Below are positions 33,537 to 45,087 of a DNA stretch of 64,000 bases, piece by piece (position 1 is the stretch's first letter; the number at the start of each line of letters is the position of its first letter). A program made the translations under genes and the position numbers. The DNA comes from Acidobacteriota bacterium (GTDB taxonomy: Bacteria > Acidobacteriota > Terriglobia > Terriglobales > Acidobacteriaceae), in assembly GCA_013289795.1 (NCBI GenBank), contig JABCZH010000001.1:124001-188000 (forward strand), given 5' to 3'. Below the pieces are notes generated by a model. That model was not told the origin of the DNA, searched no databases, and was given only the letters and a program-made list of their open reading frames with translations.

Positions 33537-34943
33537 ATGACGGCAAGGCTCCCGGCAGAACTTGATATGTCAGTTCCGACTCCCACTCTCGCTCCCAATC
33601 CGTGGCTGCGCATCCTTGAGGCGCTCGAGAAGAAGATCAACCGGCATTCCTACGATACCTGGTTGAAGCCGACCCGCTATAGCCACTCCAGCGGAGGAAT
33701 TCTTTTCGTGCGCGTCCCGACAGTGGAGTTCCGCCATGTCGGCGATAAATACAACGACTTGATCCAGGAAGCGCTGGATAATCTAGGCTTGGAATACCAG
33801 GACGTACAGTTCGTGACCCCGGAAGACGATCCCGCGGCGACGCCGGTGCGTCACGATGGCGGGCTCACGGCGCACGTTGCGCCGGTCGCGCATCCTTCGC
33901 AGGCTAGGTTTGATTGGGACGGCGCGGCACAACTCAATCCGCGATACACGTTCGACGCCTTCGTGATTGGCAGTGGCAATCAGTTCGCCCACGCGGCTTG
34001 CCAGGCGGTGGCGGAGCGCCCTTCGAAGGCCTACAACCCGCTCTTCCTTTATGGCGGCGTCGGAATGGGCAAGACCCACCTGATGCAGGCTATTGGCCAT
34101 GAGATCGCCAAGCGCATGCCGCAGTGTGCCATCTGTTACGTCTCCAGCGAGAAGTTCACCAACGAGATGATCAACTCGCTGCGTTACGACAAGATGACCA
34201 GCTTCCGCGACAAGTTCCGTAACGTCGATGTGCTGCTGGTGGACGACATCCAGTTCCTGGCGCAGAAAGAGCGAACGCAGGAGGAGTTCTTCCATACCTT
34301 CAACGCGCTGCATGAATCGATGAAGCAGATCGTGATTGCCAGTGATCGTCCGCCGAAGGAGTTGGCTGAGGTGGAAGATCGTCTGCGCAGCCGTTTCGAG
34401 TGGGGATTGATTGCTGACATTCAGCCGCCGGATCTTGAGACCAAGGTCGCCATCCTTCAGAAGAAGTCAGAGCAGGAGAAAGTCACGCTGCCAACGGATG
34501 TGGCGCTGTACATCGCATCGAACATCCGTTCAAACGTTCGCGAGTTGGAAGGTGCGTTGATCCGGTTGGTAGCGCATTCGTCGCTGATCGGCGCCGAAAT
34601 TACTCTCCCCTACACCCAGCAGGTATTGAAGAATTTCATCGACTCGCAGGCCCGCAAGGTCACGATTGAGTCCATTCAGAAAGCCGTGGCGGAGCAATTC
34701 GGCTTGCGCCTGGTTGAAATCAAGGCCAAAAACAACTCGCGGGCCATTGTTTATCCTCGGCAGATTGCCATGTATCTGGCTAAACATATGACGGAAGCGT
34801 CGTTACCAGAAATCGGCAGGCAGTTTGGTGGCAAGCACCACACTACGGTCCTGCACTCAGTTGAGAAGATCGACCAGGCACGCAAGACTGACAAGGATTT
34901 GAACAGGCTGCTCAATAAGCTGACTGAACAGTTGGGCGGATGA
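33537..34943 (+). CDS. dnaA: Chromosomal replication initiator DnaA
   Basis: A 468-residue initiator with all four domains. Domain I is WLRILEALEKKINRHSYDTW. A short variable domain II follows. Domain III (AAA+) begins YTFDAFVIGSGNQFAHAA with Walker A GGVGMGKTHLMQ and Walker B VLLVDDIQFLA. Domain IV ends with the box-binding motif IGRQFGGKHHTTVLHSVEKI, the family form of GGRDHTTVLHAxxKI. An in-frame ATG at 33567 (MSVPTPT) is an alternative start. It binds DnaA boxes and opens oriC. Confidence 0.98.
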   Translation: MTARLPAELDMSVPTPTLAPNPWLRILEALEKKINRHSYDTWLKPTRYSHSSGGILFVRVPTVEFRHVGDKYNDLIQEALDNLGLEYQDVQFVTPEDDPAATPVRHDGGLTAHVAPVAHPSQARFDWDGAAQLNPRYTFDAFVIGSGNQFAHAACQAVAERPSKAYNPLFLYGGVGMGKTHLMQAIGHEIAKRMPQCAICYVSSEKFTNEMINSLRYDKMTSFRDKFRNVDVLLVDDIQFLAQKERTQEEFFHTFNALHESMKQIVIASDRPPKELAEVEDRLRSRFEWGLIADIQPPDLETKVAILQKKSEQEKVTLPTDVALYIASNIRSNVRELEGALIRLVAHSSLIGAEITLPYTQQVLKNFIDSQARKVTIESIQKAVAEQFGLRLVEIKAKNNSRAIVYPRQIAMYLAKHMTEASLPEIGRQFGGKHHTTVLHSVEKIDQARKTDKDLNRLLNKLTEQLGG

Positions 34944-35247
34944 ATCGCGGTTTTCGCATCGATTTCCACTTCTCGCAGGTGTCTTCTCCAGCCAACCCTG
35001 TGAACTTGGTGTGGAAGCTGTGTATGAACCAGGACTAGCATTTTCCCAGACCGGGATTTGGTCTCCGGTGCGTCCCATCCGGTCCTAAGGTTGGACATCA
35101 CGGGAGCTGCTGGAAGGTGATAATGGGAAGGTAGTTGGACGGGATTTCCACTTTTCCCTAGCACCTACTGTTACTACTGTTTTATATTTTCTTATCTTGA
35201 TGTTAGAGAAGTATTCAAAGTAGCGCACCAACCGGGGGGTTCAGGTT
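34944..35247. other. Probable replication origin (oriC) between dnaA and dnaN
   Basis: The 304-base gap contains no gene. DnaA-box-like sequences are TTTCCACTT (about 34963), TGTGGAA (35010-35016, inverted), TGTGTATGA (35019-35027, inverted, 8/9 to the consensus) and TTTCCACTT (35145-35153). Directly after the last box lies CTACTGTTACTACTG (35165-35179), which resembles a run of DnaA-trio triplets, and then the AT-rich TTTTATATTTTCTTATC (35180-35196), a plausible unwinding element. This box-trio-AT order matches the basal origin unwinding architecture described in Bacillus subtilis. Confidence 0.6.
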
Positions 35248-36405
35248 ATGCCGGTAGAAGCTATTGCGTCCGCTGTGGGAACCACCACGATGGAGATAAC
35301 GGTCAGCAAGTTTGAATTGTTGCGTGAGCTGACGGCGACTCAGGGAGTGGTGGAGCGCAAGACCACAATTCCAATCCTGTCGAATTATCTTTTCGAAGCC
35401 GCGGGTGACAAGTTGTCGCTGACTGCGACGGATCTCGATCTGAGCCTGCGGACTTCCTGCGCTGTGAAAGTGAAGAAAGAAGGCTCCTGTACCATCCCCG
35501 CGCGCAAGCTGCATGACTACGTCAAGCTGCTGCCCGATGCCGATATCACCATCAAGCTGCTGGAAAATCATTGGGTCAGCATTCGCTGCGGACGGTCGAA
35601 TACGAAGATGGTGGGGATGGCAAAGTCGAATTTCCCCAGTTTGCCGACATTTCCGACGGCCGGAGTCATGAAGATTCCTGCCCAGGTTCTGCGCAGCATG
35701 ATCGCCAAAACCGGATTTGCCATTGCGAGTGAAGAGTCGCGCTACACCCTGAACGGCGCGCTGATGGTGCTGAAGCCGGAATCGATAACCATGGTCGCCA
35801 CGGACGGCCATCGGCTCTCGCATATCGAGCGGGCAGGGACGAAGTTTGATGGTGTCTCCGGCGAGATGAAGACACTGGTTCCGAAGAAGGCGATGGACGA
35901 ACTGAAGTCGTTGCTCGATTCAACCGATGCCGAGGAAATTGAGTTTGCGAAAGATGAATCGACGCTGTACTTCCGCATCGGCAACCGGCTGCTGACTTCG
36001 CGCCAGCTCACCGGCCAATTCCCAAACTTCGAAGCAGTGTTGCCGAAAGACAACACCAAGTCGATTGCTGTTCACGGAGACGAGCTCGGCCAGGCCATCT
36101 CGCGCGTGGCCCAATTCGCCGACGAGCGCTCACGTGCAGTAAAAATGCGCCTGGAAAAAGGCGAGTTGAAGCTTTCGGCTTCGTCCACGGAAATGGGCGA
36201 GTCGGAAGATACCATCGAGATCGACTATCAGGGAGAGTTGCTGGCCATCGGCTTCAACGCCCAATATCTGCTGGACTTCCTGAAGGCTACCGGCGGGGGA
36301 GAGATCAAACTCGAGTTCAAGGATTCGCAGTCAGCGGGGCAGATGCGGCCTGCGGAAGGCGAAGAGTATAAGTACCGCTATATTGTTATGCCGATGCGGA
36401 TCTGA
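35248..36405 (+). CDS. dnaN: DNA polymerase III beta subunit (sliding clamp)
   Basis: A 385-residue clamp. The conserved part begins MEITVSKFELLRELTATQGV at ATG 35290. The ATG at 35248, with GGGGGG eight bases upstream, adds 14 residues and is the better initiated start. Signatures include RKTTIPILSNYLFEA, ATDLDLSLRTSC, SRYTLNGALMVL, ATDGHRLSHIE, and the C-terminal YRYIVMPMRI, where the last residues form part of the peptide-binding pocket. It encircles DNA as a dimer. recF, which often follows dnaN, is not found downstream. Confidence 0.98.
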   Translation: MPVEAIASAVGTTTMEITVSKFELLRELTATQGVVERKTTIPILSNYLFEAAGDKLSLTATDLDLSLRTSCAVKVKKEGSCTIPARKLHDYVKLLPDADITIKLLENHWVSIRCGRSNTKMVGMAKSNFPSLPTFPTAGVMKIPAQVLRSMIAKTGFAIASEESRYTLNGALMVLKPESITMVATDGHRLSHIERAGTKFDGVSGEMKTLVPKKAMDELKSLLDSTDAEEIEFAKDESTLYFRIGNRLLTSRQLTGQFPNFEAVLPKDNTKSIAVHGDELGQAISRVAQFADERSRAVKMRLEKGELKLSASSTEMGESEDTIEIDYQGELLAIGFNAQYLLDFLKATGGGEIKLEFKDSQSAGQMRPAEGEEYKYRYIVMPMRI

Positions 36406-36423
36406 GATCGTCAGGCTGTCAGC

Positions 36424-37305
36424 ATGCCGATACTTAAGCTTGGCGCCTTCGTAATTCTTCTGTCTTGTGCTGTTGTGGTTGTGTCCCAAGAGCCTTCCCA
36501 GCCTACAAATTCGTCTTCACCCGTCGTTTCTACGCTTCTGATATCCGCGAGAGCGAAGGACCGGCCCGTCGTACTCACAGCGGCCGATCTTGAGATCAAA
36601 GAAGACGGTAAACCTGTACAAATCCAGCAAGTGCTCAAGACAGACCTACCGATACGTTATTGCGTGCTTTTCGATGTCAGCGGCTCCGAACACGATCAGT
36701 TCAAGCGACAGCAAAACACCGCGATCCACGTGCTGAGACAAGTGATCCGGCCAAAGACCGACCTAGGGTGGTTCAGCCTGTTCTCTGCTGACAGCATAGA
36801 GGGTGAAGAAACGGACAATCCGGATGACAGTATCAATGCGATCGCTGCAAGTAGAGCATATGGACCGACTGCGCTGTACGACACGATCGCACAGTGCGCC
36901 GCGCGAATGGAGCGGCGTCCTCGCGACATGCGGTTGCGTGTGATGTTCTTATTCACCGACGGCGATGACAACCAAAGCCACATCACACTCGATCGTGCGA
37001 TCAACATTGCAATGGGCGCGGGTATAAGGATCTACGCGCTCAGATCGGAAGATTTCAGCCGACGTCGCGGTCCCAGCATTTTAAAGAAGCTCGCCGATTA
37101 TACTGGAGGGGAATTCTTCTCTCTGACCGGTGCCGAAGATATCAAGAAAGCCGCGGTCGAAATCGAAGAGGACTTAGGAAACATATTTGACGTTAGTTAC
37201 GAAACCCAAGCCCAGTCTGGAGGTCAGCGTAAGATAGACGTGAAGTGTTTGAAGAAAGGCACTACACTTCACGCCCCCAAGATCGTGAATTTTATGCGGC
37301 CATAA
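36424..37305 (+). CDS. VWFA-related exported protein (acidobacterial type)
   Basis: A 293-residue protein with a signal peptide (LGAFVILLSCAVVVVSQ). Next is the VTVLxxxxxPVxxLTxxDFxIxEDGxPQ-like N-terminal segment (LLISARAKDRPVVLTAADLE then IKEDGKPVQIQQV). A von Willebrand A domain follows with an intact MIDAS: DVSGS (about 83-87), the Thr in YGPTALYDTI, and FLFTDGDDNQS. This combination defines the VWFA-related acidobacterial family, found in large numbers in these genomes. A metal-dependent adhesion or protein-interaction role outside the cytoplasm is likely. It follows dnaN by 18 bases and may be read from its transcript. Confidence 0.88.
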   Translation: MPILKLGAFVILLSCAVVVVSQEPSQPTNSSSPVVSTLLISARAKDRPVVLTAADLEIKEDGKPVQIQQVLKTDLPIRYCVLFDVSGSEHDQFKRQQNTAIHVLRQVIRPKTDLGWFSLFSADSIEGEETDNPDDSINAIAASRAYGPTALYDTIAQCAARMERRPRDMRLRVMFLFTDGDDNQSHITLDRAINIAMGAGIRIYALRSEDFSRRRGPSILKKLADYTGGEFFSLTGAEDIKKAAVEIEEDLGNIFDVSYETQAQSGGQRKIDVKCLKKGTTLHAPKIVNFMRP

Positions 37306-37408
37306 CCAGGTGGCCGTCGAAAGGGGCAGACATAGGCCGCTCCCCGTCCCTCCTTGACCTCCCTGCCCTCCCCGCCGTACATTGGCCTGCAACTCAGGAG
37401 GTTCTCCC

Positions 37409-37825
37409 ATGCTCAGCGGATTCAAGCAATTCGTGCTTCGCGGCAATGTGGTGGATTTGGCGGTGGGCGTCGTGATCGGCGCGGCGTTTGGAGCGGTGGT
37501 GACGGCGTTGACCAAAGACCTGCTGACGCCGCTGATTGCGGCCCTGGTGGGCAAGCCGGACTTTTCCGCCATAAAGTTCACCATTAACGGGTCGGTCTTC
37601 CCGGTGGGTGACTTCATCAACGCGGTGATTTCGTTCCTGCTGATTGCCGCGGCCGTGTATTTCTTTGTAGTGACGCCCCTCAATCACCTGATCGCGCGCA
37701 TGCGCAAAGCGCCGGCCCCGGCCGATCCGACGACCAAGAAGTGTCCCGAATGCCTGAGCGAGATTCCGCTGGATGCCAAGCGCTGCGCCTTTTGTGCACA
37801 GCCGGTGCTGGGCAAGGCGGCGTGA
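37409..37825 (+). CDS. mscL: Large-conductance mechanosensitive channel with zinc-ribbon tail
   Basis: 138 residues from ATG 37409, preceded by a near-perfect AGGAGG site. The MscL family sequence is FKQFVLRGNVVDLAVGVVIG in TM1 (with pore-lining residues), a periplasmic loop (KPDFSAIKFTINGSVFPVGD), and FINAVISFLLIAAAVYFFVV in TM2. After the usual cytoplasmic helix the protein continues into a zinc-ribbon-like motif, CPECLSEIPLDAKRCAFC (two CxxC pairs 12 residues apart), not part of standard MscL. It is a tension-gated emergency channel. Its stop overlaps the next start (GTGA). Confidence 0.95.
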   Translation: MLSGFKQFVLRGNVVDLAVGVVIGAAFGAVVTALTKDLLTPLIAALVGKPDFSAIKFTINGSVFPVGDFINAVISFLLIAAAVYFFVVTPLNHLIARMRKAPAPADPTTKKCPECLSEIPLDAKRCAFCAQPVLGKAA

Positions 37826-38244
37826 GGGCAGCCCGCAAACTCCTTCTCGCGGCGTTCATGCTTTGCATATGCGCGAGCATATACGCCCAGGAACAGAAGG
37901 ACGAACCCCCGCAGCCCCAGCCACCTCCGCCGACAGCCGAGCAAGGACAGCCAACACAAAGGATCCATGTCGGGCAGGGAGTAACGCAGGGGGTTTTGAT
38001 CAAGAGGGTGCAGCCCGAATATCCGAGCAAAGCGCGCAAGCGGGGTGTGCAGGGGGCGGTGGTCCTGCGAGTTGTTATCACCAAGACAGGGGACGTTGAA
38101 GACGTAGAGGTGATTAGCGGCGACGAACTGCTGGTGCCCGCCACAGTCAAAGCGGTCAAGAAGTGGAAGTATAAGCCCTATCTCTTGAAGGGTGAACCGG
38201 TCGCAATCAAGACGACCATCACGTTCAACTTTCAGCGGCCTTAG
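37822..38244 (+). CDS. TonB C-terminal-domain protein (energy transducer family)
   Basis: 140 residues from GTG 37822, chosen because it gives a signal-like N-terminus (RKLLLAAFMLCICASIYAQ) and a four-base overlap with mscL. A proline-rich stretch (EPPQPQPPPPTAEQGQ) leads to a TonB C-terminal domain (VLIKRVQPEYPSKARKRGVQ, GAVVLRVVITKTGDVEDVEV, VKAVKKWKYKPYLLKGEPVA). It is much shorter than TonB and probably secreted rather than membrane-anchored if the signal is cleaved. Such short TonB-domain proteins are common in acidobacteria and of unknown role. Confidence 0.82.
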   Translation: MRAARKLLLAAFMLCICASIYAQEQKDEPPQPQPPPPTAEQGQPTQRIHVGQGVTQGVLIKRVQPEYPSKARKRGVQGAVVLRVVITKTGDVEDVEVISGDELLVPATVKAVKKWKYKPYLLKGEPVAIKTTITFNFQRP

Positions 38245-38282
38245 CTGCTATGGGCGAGCGTCGTTCTTGCTAAGATGGCCGA

Positions 38283-38897
38283 ATGAACCGCGCAACCACT
38301 GCCCTTGCCTTCGCTGTGCTCTTGACCAGCCCTTTTGCCGCGCAGACAGCGCAACTGCCTTCGGCGCCGAAGGCGGCCGCGCCTGAGCCAGGCGAGATCG
38401 CGGGCAACATCTATCGCAACAATTCCTTCGGATTCAGCTACAGGCTGCCCTATGGCTGGGTGGATCGCACGCCCGAGATGCGTGAGGCTGCGACTGATCC
38501 GGCGAAAGAGACGGTCTTGTTGGGAGTATTCGAGCGGCCTCCGGAAGCTAACGGCGAGGGTGTGAATTCGGGGGTGGTGATTGCGGCGGAGACTGTTGCC
38601 GCCTACCCTGGCCTCAAGAGCGCCGCTCAGTATTTTGGCCCGCTGGGAGAAATCACGACTGCCAAGGGGTTGACGGCGACCAACGAACCCTACGAGTTTC
38701 CGGTGGATGCGAAGCCGATCGTGCGGCGCGACTTCATCAAGAAGTTTGGCGGCGGCGCGAGCATGCACCAGAGCACACTGGCCTGGCTGGCGAGGGGCTA
38801 TGTGGTGTCATTCACGTTTATCGGTAGCAGCGACGACGAGGTGTTGCAACTGGTGGAAGGGCTGACTTTCGGCAAGAAACCAGCAGCGCGCAAGTAG
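38283..38897 (+). CDS. Exported hypothetical protein
   Basis: A 204-residue protein with a signal peptide (ALAFAVLLTSPFAAQTAQ, about 7-24) and a single alpha/beta domain starting YRNNSFGFSYRLPYGWVDRT. This opening pattern, N..FGFSY..P.GW, resembles PsbP/MOG1-like secreted domains that begin with a similar strand. No catalytic motif is visible. It is 38 bases after the TonB-domain gene and might share its transcript. Confidence 0.75.
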   Translation: MNRATTALAFAVLLTSPFAAQTAQLPSAPKAAAPEPGEIAGNIYRNNSFGFSYRLPYGWVDRTPEMREAATDPAKETVLLGVFERPPEANGEGVNSGVVIAAETVAAYPGLKSAAQYFGPLGEITTAKGLTATNEPYEFPVDAKPIVRRDFIKKFGGGASMHQSTLAWLARGYVVSFTFIGSSDDEVLQLVEGLTFGKKPAARK

Positions 38898-41795
<2,898 letters not shown>

Positions 41796-41830
41796 TCGGT
41801 TCGCCGCAGATGTGCATTAACGCAAGGGCG

Positions 41831-42457
41831 ATGAATGGCATTCTGACCCGCGGAAGCCGGCAGCTGATTGCGCTATCGTGCATGTTTCTATGGGCTCGTG
41901 CGTCGCAAGCACAGAGCCTTCCTCCCAACGATCTTGAACAACGAATCTCTGTCCGAATCTCCACTGAGCGTGTACGTTTTCAACCGGGAGAAGACATCCG
42001 GCTACATGTCGAAATTAGGAACGAAGACAAACGGGACCTGTTCGTTTCTAAGACCATTGAGGCTGGTTTTTCCAACGCGCTCGCTACAATCGATTTCACC
42101 GTGTCCTACGGGAACCATGTTGATCGACCAACTACGGTGGTCTTTTCGGATTCGTTTAGTAGTGAACGTTCGAGTTATCCGCCATTGGCTAGTGAACTGC
42201 CCAGATACTGGATTGCTCTTCCGCCCCAACATTTCTATGGCGGAGACGTGGTCGTGAGCGCATCTTCTTTTAGGAACTTGGGCGTTCCCGGAAGATACCG
42301 AATACAAGGAAAGTACAAGTCTCGCGGCTTCTTGGCCCAAGATATCAATAATCCATTAGCGCACTATGCTCAGGAGCTGAAACAATTGCCTTTTGAAGTG
42401 TGGGTGGGTGAGGTCGAAACGAATTCGGTTTGGATTGAAATCGTAAGTAGGCCTTAA
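41831..42457 (+). CDS. Exported hypothetical protein
   Basis: 208 residues from ATG 41831 (AAGGGCG upstream). The frame is open further upstream but that part overlaps gyrB. A signal peptide (LIALSCMFLWARASQAQS, about 12-29) is followed by an immunoglobulin-like beta segment: RISVRISTERVRFQPGEDIR, LHVEIRNEDKRDLFVSKTIE, then LGVPGRYRIQGKYKSRG. This pattern, with 'F.PGEDI.L.V.I.N', is typical of secreted Ig-fold domains. No enzymatic motif is seen. Lower GC than its neighbours suggests a different history. Confidence 0.65.
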   Translation: MNGILTRGSRQLIALSCMFLWARASQAQSLPPNDLEQRISVRISTERVRFQPGEDIRLHVEIRNEDKRDLFVSKTIEAGFSNALATIDFTVSYGNHVDRPTTVVFSDSFSSERSSYPPLASELPRYWIALPPQHFYGGDVVVSASSFRNLGVPGRYRIQGKYKSRGFLAQDINNPLAHYAQELKQLPFEVWVGEVETNSVWIEIVSRP

Positions 42458-42520
42458 AGAGTCGATTCGAGCCTGAAACTCAAACGTCGCGCGGGCCGAC
42501 ACCGTCCGTTCACTCGCCAA

Positions 42521-43378
42521 ATGACCCTCATCCTCCTTGCCACCTGCGAATCCCTCCCCAACCTGACCCAAGACGATCAGTCTCTCATCCCTCTCCTTGC
42601 CAAGCGCGGCGTCGAAGCCCGGCCGGCAGTATGGAGCGACCCCAGCGTGCGGTGGAGTGAAGCCGACGCCGTCCTCATCCGCTCCTGCTGGGACTATCAC
42701 CTGTGCTTAAGAGAATTTCTCGCCTGGATCAATGCCATCGAGCAAGCCAAAGTGCGAATCTGGAACCCGCCGCCCATGCTGCGCTGGAATACAAAAAAGA
42801 TCTATCTCCGCGAACTCGAAGAAAGAGGCGTACCCATCGTTCCCACGCTCTGGCCCGAGCCAGGATTTGATCTGAAACAAGAACTCCAACGGCGAAAATG
42901 GAAGCAAGCCGTGGTGAAGCCGCGAGTTTCCGCCACCGCCTACCGCACAACGTTAACCAGCCCCGAGAATACCGATGCCGCACAGACGCTGGTCAACGAT
43001 CTCATGCGCGGCCCGGGCGCCATGGTGCAAGAGTTTCTCGAAGAAGTGCAGTCACAGGGCGAATGGTCGCTGATTTTCTTCTCCGGTCAGTTCAGCCACG
43101 CTGTAATCAAAACTCCTAAAGCCGGAGATTTCCGTGTGCAGCATGACTTTGGCGGCGCTGAGCGTCTAGCCGATGCTCCGGGCACGGTGATCCAGGCAGC
43201 CACCCGGGTAATCGCCGCAGTTGAAAACACTCCGCTGTACGCCCGCGTGGACGGCGTAGAGAGCGGCGGCCGGTTTCTGCTAATGGAGTTGGAGTTGATC
43301 GAGCCGGCGTTGTTCTTGAAGTTATCGGACGGCGCGGCGGAAAGATTCGCAGAGGCAATCGCAGCCCGCTGTTCGTAG
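42521..43378 (+). CDS. ATP-grasp-domain protein
   Basis: A 285-residue protein of the RimK/glutathione-synthase-like ATP-grasp group. The pre-grasp domain (LVILLATCESLPNLTQDDQS-like start, then AVLIRSCWDYHLCLREFLAW) is followed by the nucleotide-binding region (KQAVVKPRVSATAYRT), the acidic strand GAMVQEFLEEVQSQGEWSLI, FSHAVIKTPKAGDFRVQHDF and the metal site LMELELIEPALFL. The substrate is unknown; members ligate a carboxylate to an amine or thiol. It is monocistronic. Confidence 0.85.
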   Translation: MTLILLATCESLPNLTQDDQSLIPLLAKRGVEARPAVWSDPSVRWSEADAVLIRSCWDYHLCLREFLAWINAIEQAKVRIWNPPPMLRWNTKKIYLRELEERGVPIVPTLWPEPGFDLKQELQRRKWKQAVVKPRVSATAYRTTLTSPENTDAAQTLVNDLMRGPGAMVQEFLEEVQSQGEWSLIFFSGQFSHAVIKTPKAGDFRVQHDFGGAERLADAPGTVIQAATRVIAAVENTPLYARVDGVESGGRFLLMELELIEPALFLKLSDGAAERFAEAIAARCS

Positions 43379-43402
43379 ACGCACCGGGTTACTCCTGGTT
43401 AC

Positions 43403-43434
43403 TTCTGTGCCACTCTGTGTCCTCTGTGGTTGAG
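43403..43434. repeat. Dispersed CACAGAG-type repeat
   Basis: CACTCTGTGTCCTCTGTGG is the inverted copy of the CCACAGAGG-ACACAGAG unit also found at 57779-57846, 58918-58947 and 63383-63455. Confidence 0.65.
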
Positions 43435-43524
43435 CCTTCCTTGCAAGTTCCTCTGAGGTTCCCGTTCTCTGACTAAGGCCGGAAGTTCTCCCTCGTTCCG
43501 GCCGCAACGATAAAGGGGGATTTT

Positions 43525-45042
43525 ATGAAGAACAAGAAACTGATCGGCAGTATTCGGACAGTAGTCATGATGCTGTTTCTCTGCACCATCGGGGCCGCGG
43601 CGCAGAGCGCGCCAGACGAAGCTCCCGCACTTACCATCTACAACCAGAATTTCTTTGTGGCCCGCGAGCATCTGCCGCTCGATCTCAAGGCCGGCGTGAA
43701 TCACGTGGACTACACCGGGGTTGCGGCCCATCTGGAGCCGGACTCGGTCATCTTGCGCGATCCGGGCGGGCGCGCTTTGCAGATCCTGGAGCAGAACTAC
43801 CGCAACGATCCCATTTCGCAGGAATTGCTGCTCTCGTTTTACGAAGGCAAGACCATCGACTTCGTCGTGGGCCGCAATGTGGACAAAGAAAATATTGTTC
43901 GGGGAAAGATCGTGCGCAGCGGCTACATCCCCAGCAGCTACTACGCGCAGAACTATCAGCAACCGGTTTCCACGCAACCGCTGATCGAAGTCGACGGCGT
44001 CCTCCGCTTCGGGCTGCCGGGCCAGCCGCTATTCCCGGCGCTGACTGCCGATTCCATTCTGAAGCCGACTTTGAGCTGGGAAATCCAGACCAATGATCCC
44101 GGCAAATTCGAGGGCGAGATTTCCTACGTCAGCGGCGGCATGAGCTGGCAGGCGGACTACAACCTGGTGGTCTCTGACAAGCCGGGCAGCAAGTTCGACC
44201 TGCTCGATATGGTGGGCTGGGTCACTATGCGCAACCAGAGTGGCAAGACTTTTGAAAATGCGACCATCAAGCTGCTGGCCGGAGACGTGAACAAGATTCA
44301 GGAAGGCGGCGTCGGAGGGCGGGTTTACGCCGCCGCCAAGATGGCGGACGAAGCGGCAAACATGGCCCCAGTCGTCCGCGAGAAATCGTTTGACGAGTTT
44401 CATCTTTACACCCTGCAGCGGCCCACCACTTTGCGTGATCAGCAAACCAAGCAAGTGGAATTCGTGCGCGCCACCAGCATTCACGGGCAGCGGATTTATG
44501 TGTACGACGGCGCTAAGACTGATCAATACGGCTATTACAACGCGGAGCAGGTTCGCAACGAACCCAACTACGGGACGCTGTCTAACCCCAAAGTGTGGGT
44601 GATGGAAGAATTCAAGAACGCGGACACGAACCACCTCGGCATTCCTCTGCCTAAGGGCAAACTGCGGTTCTACCGCCGCGACGCTGACGGACAGCTGGAG
44701 TTCGTCGGAGAAAATACTATTGACCACACCCCGAAAGATGAAACCATTCGCGTCTATACGGGCAACGCATTCGATGTGGTGGGTGAACGCAAGCGCACCA
44801 ACTTCCATGTGGAATCGAGCCAGAAGTGGATGGAGGAGTCATTTGAGATCCGGGTGCGCAATCACAAGAAGGAGCCGGTGAATGTGCGCGTGGTCGAGCA
44901 CTTGTATCGCTGGACGAATTGGAAGCTGATTGAACAATCGCAGGCATCACGGAAGAGCGACGCGCAGACGGCGGAATTCCCCATCACCATCGCGCCGGAC
45001 GGAGAAGAGGTGGTGACGTATACGGTGCATTATTCGTGGTAG
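43525..45042 (+). CDS. Exported DUF4139-type protein
   Basis: A 505-residue protein with a signal peptide (TVVMMLFLCTIGAAAQS, about 12-28). It begins LTIYNQNFFVAREHLPLDLK and continues with GVNHVDYTGVAAHLEPDSVI. The C-terminal DUF4139-like beta region is PKGKLRFYRRDADGQLEFVG, ENTIDHTPKDETIRVYTGNA and FEIRVRNHKKEPVNVRVVEH. Such proteins are widespread and uncharacterised, some annotated as mucoidy-inhibitor-like. An AAGGGGGA site precedes the start. Confidence 0.8.
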   Translation: MKNKKLIGSIRTVVMMLFLCTIGAAAQSAPDEAPALTIYNQNFFVAREHLPLDLKAGVNHVDYTGVAAHLEPDSVILRDPGGRALQILEQNYRNDPISQELLLSFYEGKTIDFVVGRNVDKENIVRGKIVRSGYIPSSYYAQNYQQPVSTQPLIEVDGVLRFGLPGQPLFPALTADSILKPTLSWEIQTNDPGKFEGEISYVSGGMSWQADYNLVVSDKPGSKFDLLDMVGWVTMRNQSGKTFENATIKLLAGDVNKIQEGGVGGRVYAAAKMADEAANMAPVVREKSFDEFHLYTLQRPTTLRDQQTKQVEFVRATSIHGQRIYVYDGAKTDQYGYYNAEQVRNEPNYGTLSNPKVWVMEEFKNADTNHLGIPLPKGKLRFYRRDADGQLEFVGENTIDHTPKDETIRVYTGNAFDVVGERKRTNFHVESSQKWMEESFEIRVRNHKKEPVNVRVVEHLYRWTNWKLIEQSQASRKSDAQTAEFPITIAPDGEEVVTYTVHYSW

Positions 45043-45087
45043 GCGCGAACTGCGTGAGCTCTGCCTGCACTGGCGGGACGCCCGCGC

